A stretch of 64,000 nt of DNA, taken from the NCBI GenBank assembly GCA_037074615.1, contig CM073557.1, positions 15,826,501 through 15,890,500 of the forward strand, read 5' to 3'. The stretch comes from Leucaena leucocephala (lineage: Eukaryota > Streptophyta > Magnoliopsida > Fabales > Fabaceae). Positions 35,169-47,334 of this stretch are shown one piece after another. Every line of letters begins with the position of its first letter. The stretch's first letter is position 1. A program made the translations under genes and the position numbers. Below the pieces are notes generated by a model. It worked only from the letters and a program-made list of their open reading frames with translations, did not search any database and was not told where the DNA came from.

Positions 35169-37177
35169 TTAAAAAAATTTTTTCCATTCCTTGCTATGCC
35201 TTTTTTAAAAAAAAAAGCAAAAAAAAAAGCCATATCATGGGGTTGTTCCACGCGAAATGAGCGTGACATAAATTGTGTTCCATTTTCCTCCTGGATTTTA
35301 GAGTTAGGCTCCCTAAATCCCTTCCAAGTGGCTTTACAAAATGCCAGTTAGATGTAACAAAAAAAATGCAAGTTAGATTTAAGCATGAATACGCCATTGA
35401 TTTGACCAATGTCCTTACGCCTTAGGGTCAAATGTAAGAGAATAACCAGATCTAAGAGATGTAGTTTAACAGTATAATCTGGGTCGTGTTCATGAGGATC
35501 TTTTTTATTATGAAGTACCTAACCAAAACTAAATGCTAAAAATATTGAAAATATCTAGAGTATATGGGGGGTTTAGTTCAAAACAACTATGAGCTAAATT
35601 CTTGCAATGAAGATCAATTTAAACTAATTATTTTGGTATTTTATCAAAATGGTGAGCGAAATGAAATTGGATGTAGGGAAAATGTGATGAATGCCCTTGA
35701 TAATGAGATAATGGCTATCTTAGCTTTGAACAATTAAAAGGATGTTTTCTGAGCAAAGGAGAAATTGATAAACCTATTGTCTTAGTATGTTAATATAAGT
35801 GAGAGCTTAAAAAGACCAATGTAAAGACTTACGTATAAGAAGAGTGATAAATAGACAGCTCTTATGAGAAGCATTAGAAAAAGTGTTCTTAAGAAACATT
35901 GAGAGACGCATTTAAATAGAAGGATTAGTGCTCATACTTACTCTATAAGAGGTCTTATTAGGTCTTGCCAAGGATAAATGAATGAAAATAATGGATAAAG
36001 AAATAGACTCATGATAAATAACTAAGATTAAGAATTAGTTGATCTTTTACTAAGGTAAAAAATAATTAGGAACATGTGGATTTTGAAAATTAAGAAAAAA
36101 TTGAAAAACAAATTGAGCAGATCAGTCTAGATTGGTTGTAGAGGGCTGTATAATAAAATTGTACAAGTTATTATGATTAGAGAGAACTTAGGTCCTAGTA
36201 CTTGATATACTGAATATCCGGTTTCCAATAAATACGTGCCATCTTTACCAAACACATATCCTTCTCAACGGCATAAGTCACCTTTAGTCTCTCTTTCCTT
36301 TTCTCCATCTTCGTTGACACCCTTGTGCAGTCCTGAAGTCTTCTATATCCACTTCCAATGATTCCTCCTTTCTCCACTCTCCACCCCTTCGTCTCCTTCA
36401 TTTTCCTATTGCCACTCATGTAATTTGTTTTTATTTTTAAGTGAGTAAATTATATCCATTTTCAAAGTCAATTTAGAAGGTAGAAGATAGCGACAAAATC
36501 AACAGCCACCACTGCTTCCTGCACCAATTTCTGCACTTCAACAACCTCTGATTTCTAGAAGCTTTAGTTAAGGCTTCTCTTGCCCTCCTCCACCCACTAG
36601 AACGAACAGAATCAGAGACGTGTCTCTCACGCCCGAGAGACCAAAATGAGCCAAGCGAGAATTAGAAAAGAGAGATATGAAATTAGTATCTCGATCCATA
36701 TCGGAATTTCTCCTCGGTGTTTAATCTGTCTCCATCGCACAGCAGCTTGTCGCTAACAAAGTTTTCTCTGAGACCAAAACTCGATTGCAGTATTCTGCCG
36801 GTGTTGAGACCGTAGCAACTGACGATCTCTGATGACTTCTGCGACTCCGGTCAAGATGCTCTGAAGATTTCATGGTGGAATATGTTTGATTGGTGTGTCG
36901 TACTTTGGTTTGCAGCCGTGAATGAAGATGAAGGGTGAGTTGACGCCGTTAAGAATGATGTGTTTTTTCTTGATATAAGAATGATGTGTTTTAAAGGTAC
37001 AGATGGAAAATTTTCATTGGGAATCTGGATATCCAATATATCAATTACTGCATGTAAATTATGTCCATTATGATAATACCTTCTTGCATGTAAGGGTTGT
37101 CCATTATGATAATAATTTATTATTATTTGTTATGTATTTCAATTTTATAAGATTTATGCTATTAATAATATCTTACC
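35169..37177. other. Unrecognised region
   Basis: Starts with the duplicated LTR piece and A-rich runs (35200-35230). Minus-strand frames at 36195-36419 and 36851-37036 and GC-richer sequence at 36500-36900 look gene-derived, but they are short and match no domain I know. A 30-bp direct repeat lies at 37049-37078 and 37085-37114 (26 of 30 bases equal, TGCATGTAA...TCCATTATGATAATA). Confidence 0.3.
37049..37114. repeat. Two-copy 36-bp-period direct repeat
   Basis: Units at 37049-37078 and 37085-37114 share TGCATGTAA and TGTCCATTATGATAATA; four bases differ. Confidence 0.75.
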
Positions 37178-37335
37178 AATGGGGTTAGTTCGAGTGATAA
37201 GTGATTCTATATCGTTTAAGTGAGGTTTTGAATTCGAGTTTTGGCGTATGCAGAAAATCCCCATTGAGAGACTTACTTACCATAGCCAAATGCACGACGC
37301 TAGTCGGATCCTGATGTAATTGAATTAGGTGAGAG
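37178..37335 (+). mobile_element. tRNA-derived SINE-like element
   Basis: An A-box-like TTAGTTCGAGTGATAAG (37185-37201) and a B-box-like GAATTCGAGTTTTGG (about 37230-37244) are followed by a non-tRNA body (CAGAAAATCCCCATTGAGAG, GCACGACGCTAGTCGGATCC) and an A-rich end (GAGAGAAAAAAA). This is the layout of plant tRNA-derived SINEs. No clear target duplication was identified. Confidence 0.55.
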
Positions 37336-37599
37336 AAAAAAATTTTCATAGTGAAATTCTCAAGTGATTTTACTTTGAAATTGAATATAACTTAAATAGT
37401 TATGTTAAACTAGTATAAATCTTGTATCTTACTCTCCTTCATCTTCTCTTTTTCAAAGCCCAATTTTGTAGTTGCTTTGTTTTAAGCGTTTTTAAATGTT
37501 TTTTTGAGTTTGGGTTAAGAGAAGTATTTGAAAGTTTAGACACCCAATTTACCATTGTCATTTGTACCAAAAAAAAAATGCCATTGTCCTTACTGCCAA

Positions 37600-37715
37600 C
37601 CTTATCCAACACTTGCATATTTTAGTAGCTATTGATTATGTCACTAAGTGGGTTAAGGCCATTGTATTATCTAATGATGCTGCTAGAAGTGTCTATAAAT
37701 ATGTTAAAATGTACC
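37600..37715 (+). pseudogene. Gypsy integrase core fragment
   Basis: The frame reads ILVAIDYVTKWVKAIVLSND followed by AARSVYKYVK. This matches the ILVAVDYVSKWVEA--- part of gypsy (Athila/Tat-type) integrase, including its first catalytic Asp. The fragment ends within 40 residues and nothing else of the element is near. Confidence 0.75.
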
Positions 37716-38506
37716 AAAAAATATATATTAAGCGGCACAGTGTTGGGTACTTAAGAGTTATTATTAGGGTTGGAAATATAGGAAAACTTGCCCATTGCGG
37801 GGACAAGCTAAAAAAGCTATCGTCTCCCAATGGGTTGACATTTTGTCAAGCCGAACGCGTTAAAGGTGGATTGTTGGCCAACCTATCTCTTTCTTTTTCT
37901 ATTTTGTCAGTCACAATCTCGTGCATGCCTCCAACTGTTTTCTTTACTCCTTTCCAATTTATTTCCTCTAGATTTCCTTTGTAGATTCCTCCATAAAATC
38001 CACCATGTCCTAAGCAATCAGATTTTTGCTAAAACTCCCTTCTCGCTGAACCCGGTGTTCTTTGCAGATTTTTATACCTCGGGTTTCATTTATAGCTTCC
38101 ATCTGTTTTCTATTTCATCAACTCAATATATATTTAAACAATATATTATGATATTCCTATAATTCCTTCCGACTAAGGACAACATATTAAATGACTCAAA
38201 TTTAAAGAATTGAGTTCAAAGAGTTAAATTTTAAAAATTACGTTGTAATTGAAATAAAACCATAAATACGAAATGATTCTTCGTCCTATTAGTAAGTTTG
38301 CTAAATAATCATAACACTTTATCTTTTTTTTTTTTTTTAGTTTAAGAGGGTTTGAATTTTTAATCTCTAACCACATCCCACCCATGTCATACTAGTATGA
38401 CAATATAGATTTATTTCAATAAAAAATAATATATTAGAATTGTCTAGGTGCTAATCAAAAATAAAAAACAATAAATTAATTAATTTGAAATCAAGTAGGT
38501 TTTCTT

Positions 38507-38629
38507 TACACTAGTAAAAAAAGGTCTTTTGGATCGATAAAAATAATTATTTTATATCAGATGTGATCGTTCTAGATATAACTATAGATATAGCTAATTT
38601 AGAAAGTCTAGCCCTCTCATACTAGTGTA
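38507..38629. repeat. Small terminal-inverted-repeat candidate
   Basis: TACACTAGTA at the left and TACTAGTGTA at the right form a perfect 10-bp inverted repeat around 103 bp. No matching target duplication is seen, so a MITE origin is only possible. Confidence 0.3.
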
Positions 38630-39024
38630 GAAGATTATTTTTCTATGTTGAGCAATCGGTCAAAAAGTGGACATTTAAATAATAAAAAATTTACACTTTT
38701 TAGACCCACGTTACGATAACCAGCGGAGAAAGTTGATATAATTTAACCCCCCCAATGTTTGCTTTTTGTATACCCAACTTCTTTCGTGAGTATCGCTAAG
38801 GTTGAATGCTACCGCTTTAGGATTGGGTGTTAGGTTCATTATGCTTAGGAATTTTGATCCTTCTATACCTAAAATGAAACATGACTCAATCATTCCACTT
38901 GCTTAGGATGTCAAGGAGGGAAATTCTTTTTTAATGAACCTGACTATAAAGGAGTTGATTATAAATTTATGAACTGCATTTCATATGGTTCAACACGATC
39001 TCACAAGGAGGTCCTGGGAGACAA

Positions 39025-39078
39025 GAAACCAAACTAAAGGCTGAGACTAAGGAAACCAAACTAAAGGCAGAGACTAAG
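39025..39078 (+). repeat. 27-bp tandem duplication
   Basis: Two adjacent units GAAACCAAACTAAAGGC(T/A)GAGACTAAG; one base differs. Confidence 0.85.
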
Positions 39079-39354
39079 GAACTATCTTGGTAATCTAAAA
39101 ATACTAATTTTGCCAATGAGAGTTACTACATATTGTAAAGAATTGGCTCGTATCCTATAAGAATAACGATTTGATTTCTGCTACAGTTGTAAGAGTTTAT
39201 TTGATAGGCAATCTTATAAGTACCCTGTAAACATTTTCTGAGCTTTGGAGCCATGTCTTAATTTTAGTGGGAGACCGATGTCGAACAAATATAAACTTTT
39301 TTATACAAAAATAAAAAGAAATACTATTTCTAATCTAGAAACCATCTTGGCATT

Positions 39355-39546
39355 TTAAAAGCCGGCATTGGTGCATAGATTGTTCACATCCTCAGCAATG
39401 CAATGGTGGGTTTGGTGAAGTTCTATAACAAAACTTTGAAGTTGCATAATAGCTTGTAGCAAATCATCATTCATGGTTGGCTTTGCAGCAGGAGGGGGCT
39501 GCGTTATGTTGGCAGGGGAGGAGGGGAATGATGAAAAGAGGAGCAT
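39355..39546 (-). CDS. Hypothetical 63-residue protein
   Basis: The short minus frame begins MLLFSSFPSSPANITQPPPA and ends CTNAGF. Upstream on the same strand CTATAAATACATATATG (about 39650-39634) is a good TATA box roughly 90 bases before the ATG, with a CT-rich leader between them. The peptide is Pro/Ser-rich and then helical (DDLLQAIMQLQSFVIELHQT). It matches no family I know. It could equally be the start of a lost gene or retroelement gag; evidence for expression is only the promoter-like context. Confidence 0.3.
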   Translation of the reverse strand: MLLFSSFPSSPANITQPPPAAKPTMNDDLLQAIMQLQSFVIELHQTHHCIAEDVNNLCTNAGF

Positions 39547-40142
39547 GAATATAATCGTTGCCTTTTCGATTTCGCTATGTCAGAAATAGAGAGAATTGGA
39601 AGACTTGGCTTGTCAAAACAAATAACCACATATATGTATTTATAGTCAAAACAAAGAGAAGAAATGATGGCTTCTGAAGTTTAGATTTCCAAGAGACATA
39701 ACATTTGATCCCAGACGATTACGTTTGGAAGAAGAAAGAACTTGATGGAGGGAAACGTTTTGATGAAGTTGAAGGGTTCTAAACTAGTCTTTAAACACAC
39801 TCATTCTAGGATATGATTTTTAGACTGGATTTATGAAGGTCCAGTCTTTAATAAGAATTCAAATATAATTTACACTTGTTTTTTTTTAAGTATTTTTTAT
39901 AGTTCTTAAACCAGTCACATATGTAACCCGTTTAAAAAATACTATTTAGATTGTACATCTGCGCAATTGGTTTAAAAATATGTCGATATTTATACAAATG
40001 TCACTGATTATATTTTTTAAATAGTCTATATAATTTTCAGTCTAAAGGGCAGTTTAAAAGGCGTTACCTTCAATTGTTTTATATATTTCTTGATATGTGT
40101 GCAGTAACACATGAGATGAACAATTTTGGAAGTTATCCTTAA

Positions 40143-40631
40143 TGCATTGTTTAGTATGAGGAATTTGGAGGGGGAGAGGAAGGGAAGAATTTGGCTCCCC
40201 TCCCTTTGTTTGGCTCCATAAAATATTTAGGAGGGGAGGAAATTCTTTTTAAAATTTTCCCTCCCCTCCCCAACTTTACCTCCCCTTCAAATTTGGGGGA
40301 ATTTGGAGGGGAGGTATAAAATTATTATTTTATAATATTAATATACCTATAATTTTTTTAATATCCCAATATTATCCCTACATTATATTTTATTAAAATA
40401 TTCTATAAAATAATATAAGATAAATTTATTTATATAAAAATATTTTCCCTCCTTTTCCTTCCTCCTGAACCAAACAAGGTAATATAAAAATCCCTCATCT
40501 CCTCTCCTTTAATCTTAATCCAAACAAGGTAATAATAAAATCCTTCTCCTTCTCCTTCTCCTTCCCTTCCTTTCCTTTCTCTCTATTAAAATCCTTCCCC
40601 TCCCCTCCCCTCTATTGAGCCAAACATAGCC
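40143..40631. mobile_element. MITE, Harbinger-like, GA/CT-rich
   Basis: The left end TGCATTGTTTAGTATGAG and the inverted right end GGCTATGTTTGGCTC are imperfect inverted repeats, flanked by TAA at 40140-40142 and 40632-40634. The arms are strongly purine/pyrimidine skewed (GGAGGGGGAGAGG left, CCTCCCCTCCCC right), so the element can fold back. The 3-bp TAA duplication fits PIF/Harbinger. 489 bp, no coding. Confidence 0.5.
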
Positions 40632-40736
40632 TAAGACTTAATAAGTACCATAACTGCAATTTTCATATTTTAATATAAAGATTAAAGAATTTATAATGCA
40701 ATAAATTCCATTAATTTTTTTATCAAACATTATTTC

Positions 40737-40987
40737 TGTTATAAAAATAAGAAAGTGAGAGAGTAGAAAGAATAACAAGACAATGATTTTGAGATGAGAG
40801 AAATAGAAGGACAAGAGAGAATTCCTTGTATGCTTGTATATTCACTTGTCCAAATGCCTTCTACATAGCCACTATTTATAGGCCACACCCATTAAAGATT
40901 AAACATAAGGTTACAAAAGATTAAAGAGGAATAAAATGCCATTAACCATAAGAAACCCCTCTCAAGTCATATAGTTTTATGGCATAA
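40737..40987 (-). repeat. Truncated 3' LTR of the deleted copia
   Basis: Plus strand TGTTATAAAAATAAGAAAGT to TATGGCATAAAGG, then a sudden switch to gag sequence (zinc knuckle). It matches 42785-43056 closely. Confidence 0.88.
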
Positions 40988-40989
40988 AG

Positions 40990-41818
40990 GCGTACGACAA
41001 GTACGCGACCAATGCCCTTTCATCCCACACTTATAACATAAATTTTCCACATTTTTTGATGGACCACCCTTGTCTTTTTTCTGCCCTTCATTATATTTCT
41101 TCTTTTAGTGGGTATTTGGATTATAATTACTTCCACCACCATGATAACGGTAATTGCCATGTCCCCTACCGCGGCCACAGCCACGACCACGACCACAACC
41201 GTGGGCATAAAAATCAGTGTGTTCAGTCACATTCGTTTCAGGGAATGGATCTGATCCAGTGGGACGAATCTCATGATTTTTCATTAACAACTCATTATTT
41301 TGTTCAGCCACAAGAAAACATGAGATTAGTTCAGAATACCTTTTAAAACCTTTTTCATGGTATTGCTGCTGCAGGAGCACATTTGAAGCATGAAAGGTTG
41401 AAAAAGTTTTTTCTAATAAGTCATCATCTGTTATTTTCTCATCACACAATTTCAGTTGATAACTTATTTTAAAAACAGCTGAATTATATTCAAATACAGA
41501 TTTAAAGTCTTGCAGCCATTCATAACGAGCTTTGGGCAAGATTACTATCTTTTGGTGATCATATCGTTCTTTTAAATTGTTCCACAATTCTAACGGATCT
41601 TTTACCGTTAGGTATTCAGCTTTTAGCCCTTCATGTAAATGGTAGCGAAGGAAAATCATGGCCTTAGCCTTGTCTTGATTGCTTGCTTCATTTCAAGGTA
41701 AAATAGCATTCCCTAAGCTTTTGGCATCTAAGTGGATTTCAGCATCTAAAACCTAAGACAGATAATTTTTTTCCGAGATATCAAGAGCAGTAAACTCGAG
41801 TTTCGTCAAATTAGCCAT
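40990..41818 (-). pseudogene. Copia gag (UBN2-type) with zinc knuckle
   Basis: The ATG at 41818 opens MANLTKLEFTALDISEKNYL, the usual start of this plant copia gag type. A stop follows ILP (about 41695). The long open part (41659-41105) carries WNNLKERYDHQKIVILPKAR, TFSTFHASNVLLQQQY and FLVAEQNNELLMKNH, then Gly/Arg repeats (GCGRGRGCGRGRGHG). After a further stop the CCHC knuckle CYKCGMKGHWSRTC lies at about 41040-40995. At least two stops, so a pseudogene. Gag would form the particle and bind RNA. Confidence 0.88.
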
Positions 41819-42784
41819 GGATCGAACTAAAATAATAATAACAATTAGAATTCTGATAAAATTTATTAGAAAAATATGATATTAAAAATATAAATAAATA
41901 AACAATATATAGTCAACATAAATATAAATTCAATAAAAGTAACAAAATATAAATGGTATAAATAAAAAAAATAAATAAAATAAATAACTATAAAATATAT
42001 ATAGTAACACATAAGGAATTAAATAAACAAAACAAAATAATGGAAACAATATAAATAATATAGAGAAACTAATACTACAATAGAAATAACATAAATAAAA
42101 TAAGTAATATAAATTAAATAAATATAAATAAATGTAACAAAATAAATTAAATAACATAAAAATATCATAAATAATATGTTACAATACATAGAATTAGAAA
42201 TAACATAAATCAAATATATAAATAGTAATATAGTATAAGTATTTCTTAATATAAATAAGTAAATATTATATAACTGTAGTAAATATATAATAATGCTAAG
42301 AATACAAAGAAGATAAATAAATCAATTGAAATATAAATTAATAAATATATAGGGAGGGGAATTGGAAATGTAAACAATATATAGGGAGAAGAAAAAATAT
42401 AAACAACACATATATGTAAATATATATAAATAGAGAATTAATCATAATATTATATCAATATATCAAAAGAAGAAGAAAAATTAGAATAACACAAGATTTT
42501 ATATAAGAATAAAATACACTAAAAATAACCCACACACACATATCTAACAACAAAAATTAAAATGGATATAAAAGAATAATAAATAATGGTAAAATATATA
42601 ACAAATATATAAAAATAACAATTGCCTATAATAATTAAGTAAGATAATAATAGAAAATATAACATATATGATAATTAGATAAAGAAAAAACGAATATCCT
42701 TTGTACACAATTGAACATAATAGTATATGAATTAATAAGGAGTTCATACATTAAATTTTTCAGAGCAATGTCGTGCTGATAACG
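41819..42784 (-). other. AT-rich leader of the deleted copia with primer site
   Basis: About 960 bp between LTR and gag. Directly after the LTR the minus strand reads CGTTATCAGCACGACATTG (42784-42766), a primer-site sequence common in plant copia elements. The rest is dominated by AAATAAATA-type runs (41880-42700) and has no credible frame. Confidence 0.75.
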
Positions 42785-43116
42785 TGTTATAAAAATAAGA
42801 AAGTGAGATAGTAGAAAGAATAACAAGACAAGGATTTTGATATGAGAGAAATAGAAGGACAAGAGAGAATTCCTTATATGCTTGTATATTCACTTGTCCA
42901 AATGCCTTCTACATAGCCACTATTTATAGGCCACACCTATTAAAGACTAAACATAAGGTTACAAAAGATTAAAGAGGAATAAAATGACATTAACCATAAG
43001 AAACCTCTCTCAAGTCATTCACTAAGGAAGTTATAGTTTTATGGTATAAAGGGAAGAATGAATCCTAAGAGGTATAAATTTTATGGATATCTACATGTGC
43101 AAAAATATTTATAACA
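42785..43116 (-). repeat. 5' LTR of the deleted copia
   Basis: 332 bp; plus strand TGTTATAAAAATAAG to ATTTATAACA, flanked on the right by ATTTC. Confidence 0.9.
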
Positions 43117-43338
43117 ATTTCTAGAATTAGTGATATTTTCCTATAAAAAGTTTTGTTGTGTTAGTGACGCCACTTATATTAAGTTAATTGAAAGCTTTCT
43201 TTTTTTTTTTCCTTCCTTCCTCACCCTTAGACCAAAGATAAAGGAAATCCTGCAAAAGAATGCTTATAGACCCCTTCATAACGTCGTCGACCACAACAAC
43301 ACTAGTGGCGATGGTGGAAGTTGGACAAGGGTGGGTGA

Positions 43339-45123
43339 TGAAAGGAATTGGAAGACACGCAGTGGAAATTAATTTAAAATTTTTTTCCATTCCTTGCCAG
43401 GATCTACCGTATGTGTTTAAGTCAAGTGGGAAGAAGTATTACCCTTAGTGTGCCTCAGCGACTTCCACAGCTTTCGGTCACGACGTTCACAGCTTCTCTC
43501 TGCGGCTCGTGCTCCCTTTCTGATCACAAGAAGTCGACGACTCAGGTCGGCCTTCCTCTACTGGTATCCACACGAACAGCTTTCCAACCACGAACGACGT
43601 GCTAGCGTCTCTTGTTCCTCCAGGGCTTTCTCAAGAGTTCATCCTCTCCGTCTCTATTTCGGCAGTTTCTTATCTGCAAACCTTTTGCAGAGTCCCCTTC
43701 GGCCTTTCTGTGTTCTATGTGTGTGTCTTTTCAAAACGTAGCTCCTAATATTAGATATATAGGATGCTCTGCGTTTTCCCTAACCGAAAAGGATTTTAGG
43801 AGTTAATCTTATATTAATTCTGAAAATAATACAATATCATATATTGTATAATTTTATAAGAAACTAATTAAATAAATAATATTAAATCCGTCCCACAGAT
43901 TTAATTACCTATTTATTTAACTTTAAATAAAGATGAGACTGAACTATATTTGATTTATTCTCATAAAACAAATTTGAGATATCCTATCAATTTGAATTTC
44001 AAATTCAAACGTGATAGGGATTTAATTTATCCTTATAAATTAAATCTTATAAATATCTCTTATATGAGATATCCTATCAATTTGAATTTCGAATTCAAAC
44101 GTGATAGAGATTTAATTTATCCTTATAAATTAAATCTCGTATATCTCATATATATATAATATATATATATATACGAATTTATATATATACGAATATAAAT
44201 ATAAATAAATATATATACATTCACCTGGATCATTCATTGAATCTGGACATGTCTTAGATTCAATGAATCTGGACATCATAGCTCGTGTTGGGCTATTTTG
44301 TGTGCGACCCTGTAGGCCCATATGAAGTTGGCAGTGGGCCATTTGCTATACTAGCCCACAAGTCGCAAGCGGTCTCTAGCAAGACATAATGACTACCCAA
44401 ATCATATGAGGATCGATAAATGATGTAACCTTTTATATGACCATATCATGTCCCTTCTGTCACGCGATATTTTGGTCATGGATGAGGCATGGATAATGTC
44501 ATCCTCTTATTCCTGACCGTTACTTTCTCGATCCCTGAGTAGTCTGACTATAGAAATGGAACTACCTTTCCATTACAGTATGGCCATACATTTCTCAGAC
44601 TCACTCATCGAGGGGCCCAGTAATATCTCTCCACGAATGTGAGGGACAAATTCCATCTTGACCATTCACATTCCTCCGCATGAAAAATCACTAAGCCCGA
44701 ACATAGTCTTTATGATCACTCGGTCAAAAGTGACTTTTGACCAGGTCAAAGCTGAGCGTTTTGTCATGTAGGAATCCATGATGATCTCAGGTCAAAGGGC
44801 ATATTGACATGGTTTGTATATGAGAGAAGCTTATGATGTTACCCATGCAGTTCTCTCATAGCGGGTCGGTCCAACACCCTGTACTCTTACATGTGCTTAT
44901 GACTTTGATTTATATCTCTATACACCTTTAAAGTCATACTGGCCTTATTTCATCTGTGCTCCCACATAGATGATCGACCAGGGACATTTAGGATAATATC
45001 ATGAATTATCCAAGGATGGTCATCATAGTAAACATGCAAATAATATAATAACTCAATTAATAAATTCATAAATCAATAATGTTCATAAGACAATGATTGG
45101 CCCCTAGGGCACGATTTCCAACA
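43339..45123 (-). mobile_element. Family A copia solo LTR inside bZIP exon 1
   Basis: 1785 bp; plus strand TGAAAGGAATTGG to TTTCCAACA. GGTGA at 43334-43338 and 45124-45128 is a perfect 5-bp duplication. Two 91-bp hairpin units (about 43975-44140). The reading frame on its left (TRVGD) continues in frame on its right (SPAWITPS). Confidence 0.95.
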
Positions 45124-46181
45124 GGTGACTCCCCAGCTTGGATCACACCATCGTAGGGCCCATTCTGACTGTAACTCCAGAATTACTACCTATGACAACC
45201 TAGCTCGATTTGACCGTTTTGGCATCGATTTTATCAATGGTCCACCTCCTCTTCCTGCGTTCCGATTGACCCCACCATTGCTTTGTCATCAGGGATACTG
45301 AGTTCCCTAAACTCAGTGCGATCCGTTGGGGGCCATATTCGAAGCTTCTCTATTGACGCTGATTTGCCAGACTACATTGTAGACAATCGAGGCTTATCCA
45401 TAGGAGCCGTTGAGAATCTTGGTGTTAATGATAATATTCCATTGAACTTGACGGTGCATCAGGCGCAGGGCTTTTCCCGGGATGGGTCAACCAATAATGT
45501 GACGATTGAGGGTGAGCTATCTATGGCTAATGAAGTAGTGAAGAAAGGCATGCCTCCTGAGAAACTCGCAAAACCAATTGTGGTAGATCCCAAGCGAGTT
45601 AAAAGGTTGATAAACATGCTTTTATTTTTCTCTGAACATCTTCGTACTTCACTGCATTTTTGTAATAACATGTTTGTTTCGGGTTTGCAGGTGCAGATTC
45701 TTCATTAGAAGAACCATGAGTTTGAGTGGGCGATAAATTTCTTTGTTTTTTTTTGCTTGAATTGCTTATGAAAATCTGGCGTTTTGGCTTTTAATTCGGA
45801 TCCACATTTCCTTATAATTTATTTATGCTTTATATCAATGGATTCTAAAGAGAAGGGGGAAATTAATTCTGCTAGGGGTAAAGTTGAGGCATACATATAA
45901 CGTGAACTAGATGTTAAACATGTTTAAAAATTGTGCACATATATGGAATGAAAGAAATGAGTTAAATTATTCATGGCTTCTTGAATAGTGCAATTTGCTA
46001 TAAATTCAATTCTCAAGTATCGATTGATAATGAGTGTTTTGTGTATATAATTCTTGCTAATAGGAAATCTGCTGCTCATTCAAAGGAGAGGAAGACTTGT
46101 TACATGATGGAGCTGGAGAAGAAGGTGCAGATACTAAAGGAAGAATCAACAGAGATCTCTATCAAGCTTTAGAAAATGAAG

Positions 46182-47334
46182 GTATGTGTGATTTCACGAT
46201 GTCATGTTTATAACTATCCAAAATGTTCATCAAATTCACAATATTTGATGAAATCTTGCATCCCTTATGTGTATATATTGGAGGTAAAATATATTGTGTT
46301 TCCTGTAGATTGTTTTGGCTATAAGGATTCATGGAGACCACAAAATATATAACAAAGGGTTTTATCTTTAAATGTCGTTGAACACAATTTTCATTCCATT
46401 GCAAGGGAGACGCAGCTTTTCTTTGTAAGTGTGTGTTTGGTTTTAACAAAATCAAGGTTTTAAAAGGGCTTATGACCCAAATATTAATTTGGAAAATTTT
46501 TAAAATAAATAGTCATATTTAATCAAATGGATTTTTGGATCAAACCATGGTTTAAAACTAAAATTTTGTATAAGTTACCGAAACTAGTTTTTCGAACAGT
46601 AAAAGAGCTTATGGACTATCCAATTACTATTTTACCTATATTTTTTCTCACACTTTCTCCTCTCTCATCTATCTTAGATTTTTTTCACATTCTCTCATCT
46701 CTTTTTTCTACTTTATCTCCTCTATCTTTTTTCCTCTTTCATCTCTCTTACTTTTAATTAAATCATACACTTTTTAATAATTTACTAATAATAAAAGTAC
46801 TTCTAGAAATAACTAGTCAAACACTCTTTTATTCAAAACTATTTTTTTTATAATTTTTTTTTATAAGCTATTTTCTAAAAACTATCTAAAAATTCTTTTT
46901 TCATAAACCTTTTTTTAAAAGTTTGTCCGAAAGGCCCCAAGTTTTCTTTAAAAAGTTGTTATTTCCAGATCTACCATAACGGCGTGGTTTGTTGTACTCT
47001 TATTTTTCTTGAAAATTGACTTTTTATATATCTAATTAAAGGATCATCACAGACTTCATTCGTATTGCGCATGTATTTATCTAGTTATATGTATGTATGT
47101 ACCTGTGTACACGTAAAAATTATATGGTTTTAGTATTGTGCTGCTATAAATATAATTAGCCCCAAATGTTATATTGAATCGACGTATGATTAAGTCCCAT
47201 ACATGATCCTCATCAAACATTCTTGAACATGAGAAAAATGATACTGTGCCCTTTATAGCTAGTTGGCTTTATTATGTATTATCTGATTCATTGCCTCTTA
47301 TGATTCCTTTGATTCTACTTTCCATCTAATGCAG
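46182..47334 (+). other. bZIP intron 2, with MITE-like insert
   Basis: Starts GTATGTGTG and ends TAATGCAG. About 46430-46935 looks like an inserted MITE (GTGTGTTTGGTTTTAAC at left, GTTTGTCCGAAAGGCCCC at right, pyrimidine-rich core 46640-46750), but its inverted repeats are poor and no duplication was found. A short TATG run lies at 47089-47103. Confidence 0.5.

Larger units (their letters stand above)
37716..39354. other. Unrecognised region with small repeats
   Basis: No gene recognised. It holds a T-run near 38325-38339, an 18-bp perfect palindrome TGTCATACTAGTATGACA (38385-38402), a possible tiny inverted-repeat element (38507-38629) and a two-copy tandem repeat (39025-39078). Confidence 0.35.
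40737..43116 (-). mobile_element. Internally deleted copia element with gag only
   Basis: The 5' LTR (in element orientation) is 42785-43116; the 3' LTR remnant is 40737 to about 40987. ATTTC at 40732-40736 and 43117-43121 is a perfect 5-bp target duplication. A deletion runs from just after the gag zinc knuckle into the 3' LTR, removing all of pol and about 65 bp of the LTR start. The 5' LTR also has a 14-bp stretch (TTCACTAAGGAAGT) absent from the 3' copy. The element sits just upstream of the bZIP pseudogene. Confidence 0.9.

Noticed and set aside
36195..37036. Host gene from two minus-strand frames
   Set aside because: Short, unconnected, no recognised domain or splice pattern; described as unrecognised.
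38325..38402. SINE with poly-A tail on the minus strand
   Set aside because: A B-box-like TTCAAACCC precedes the A-run, but no A-box or target duplication could be found.
41930..42213. Membrane proteins rich in Tyr, Phe and Leu
   Set aside because: Translations of AAATAAATA-type low-complexity leader sequence.
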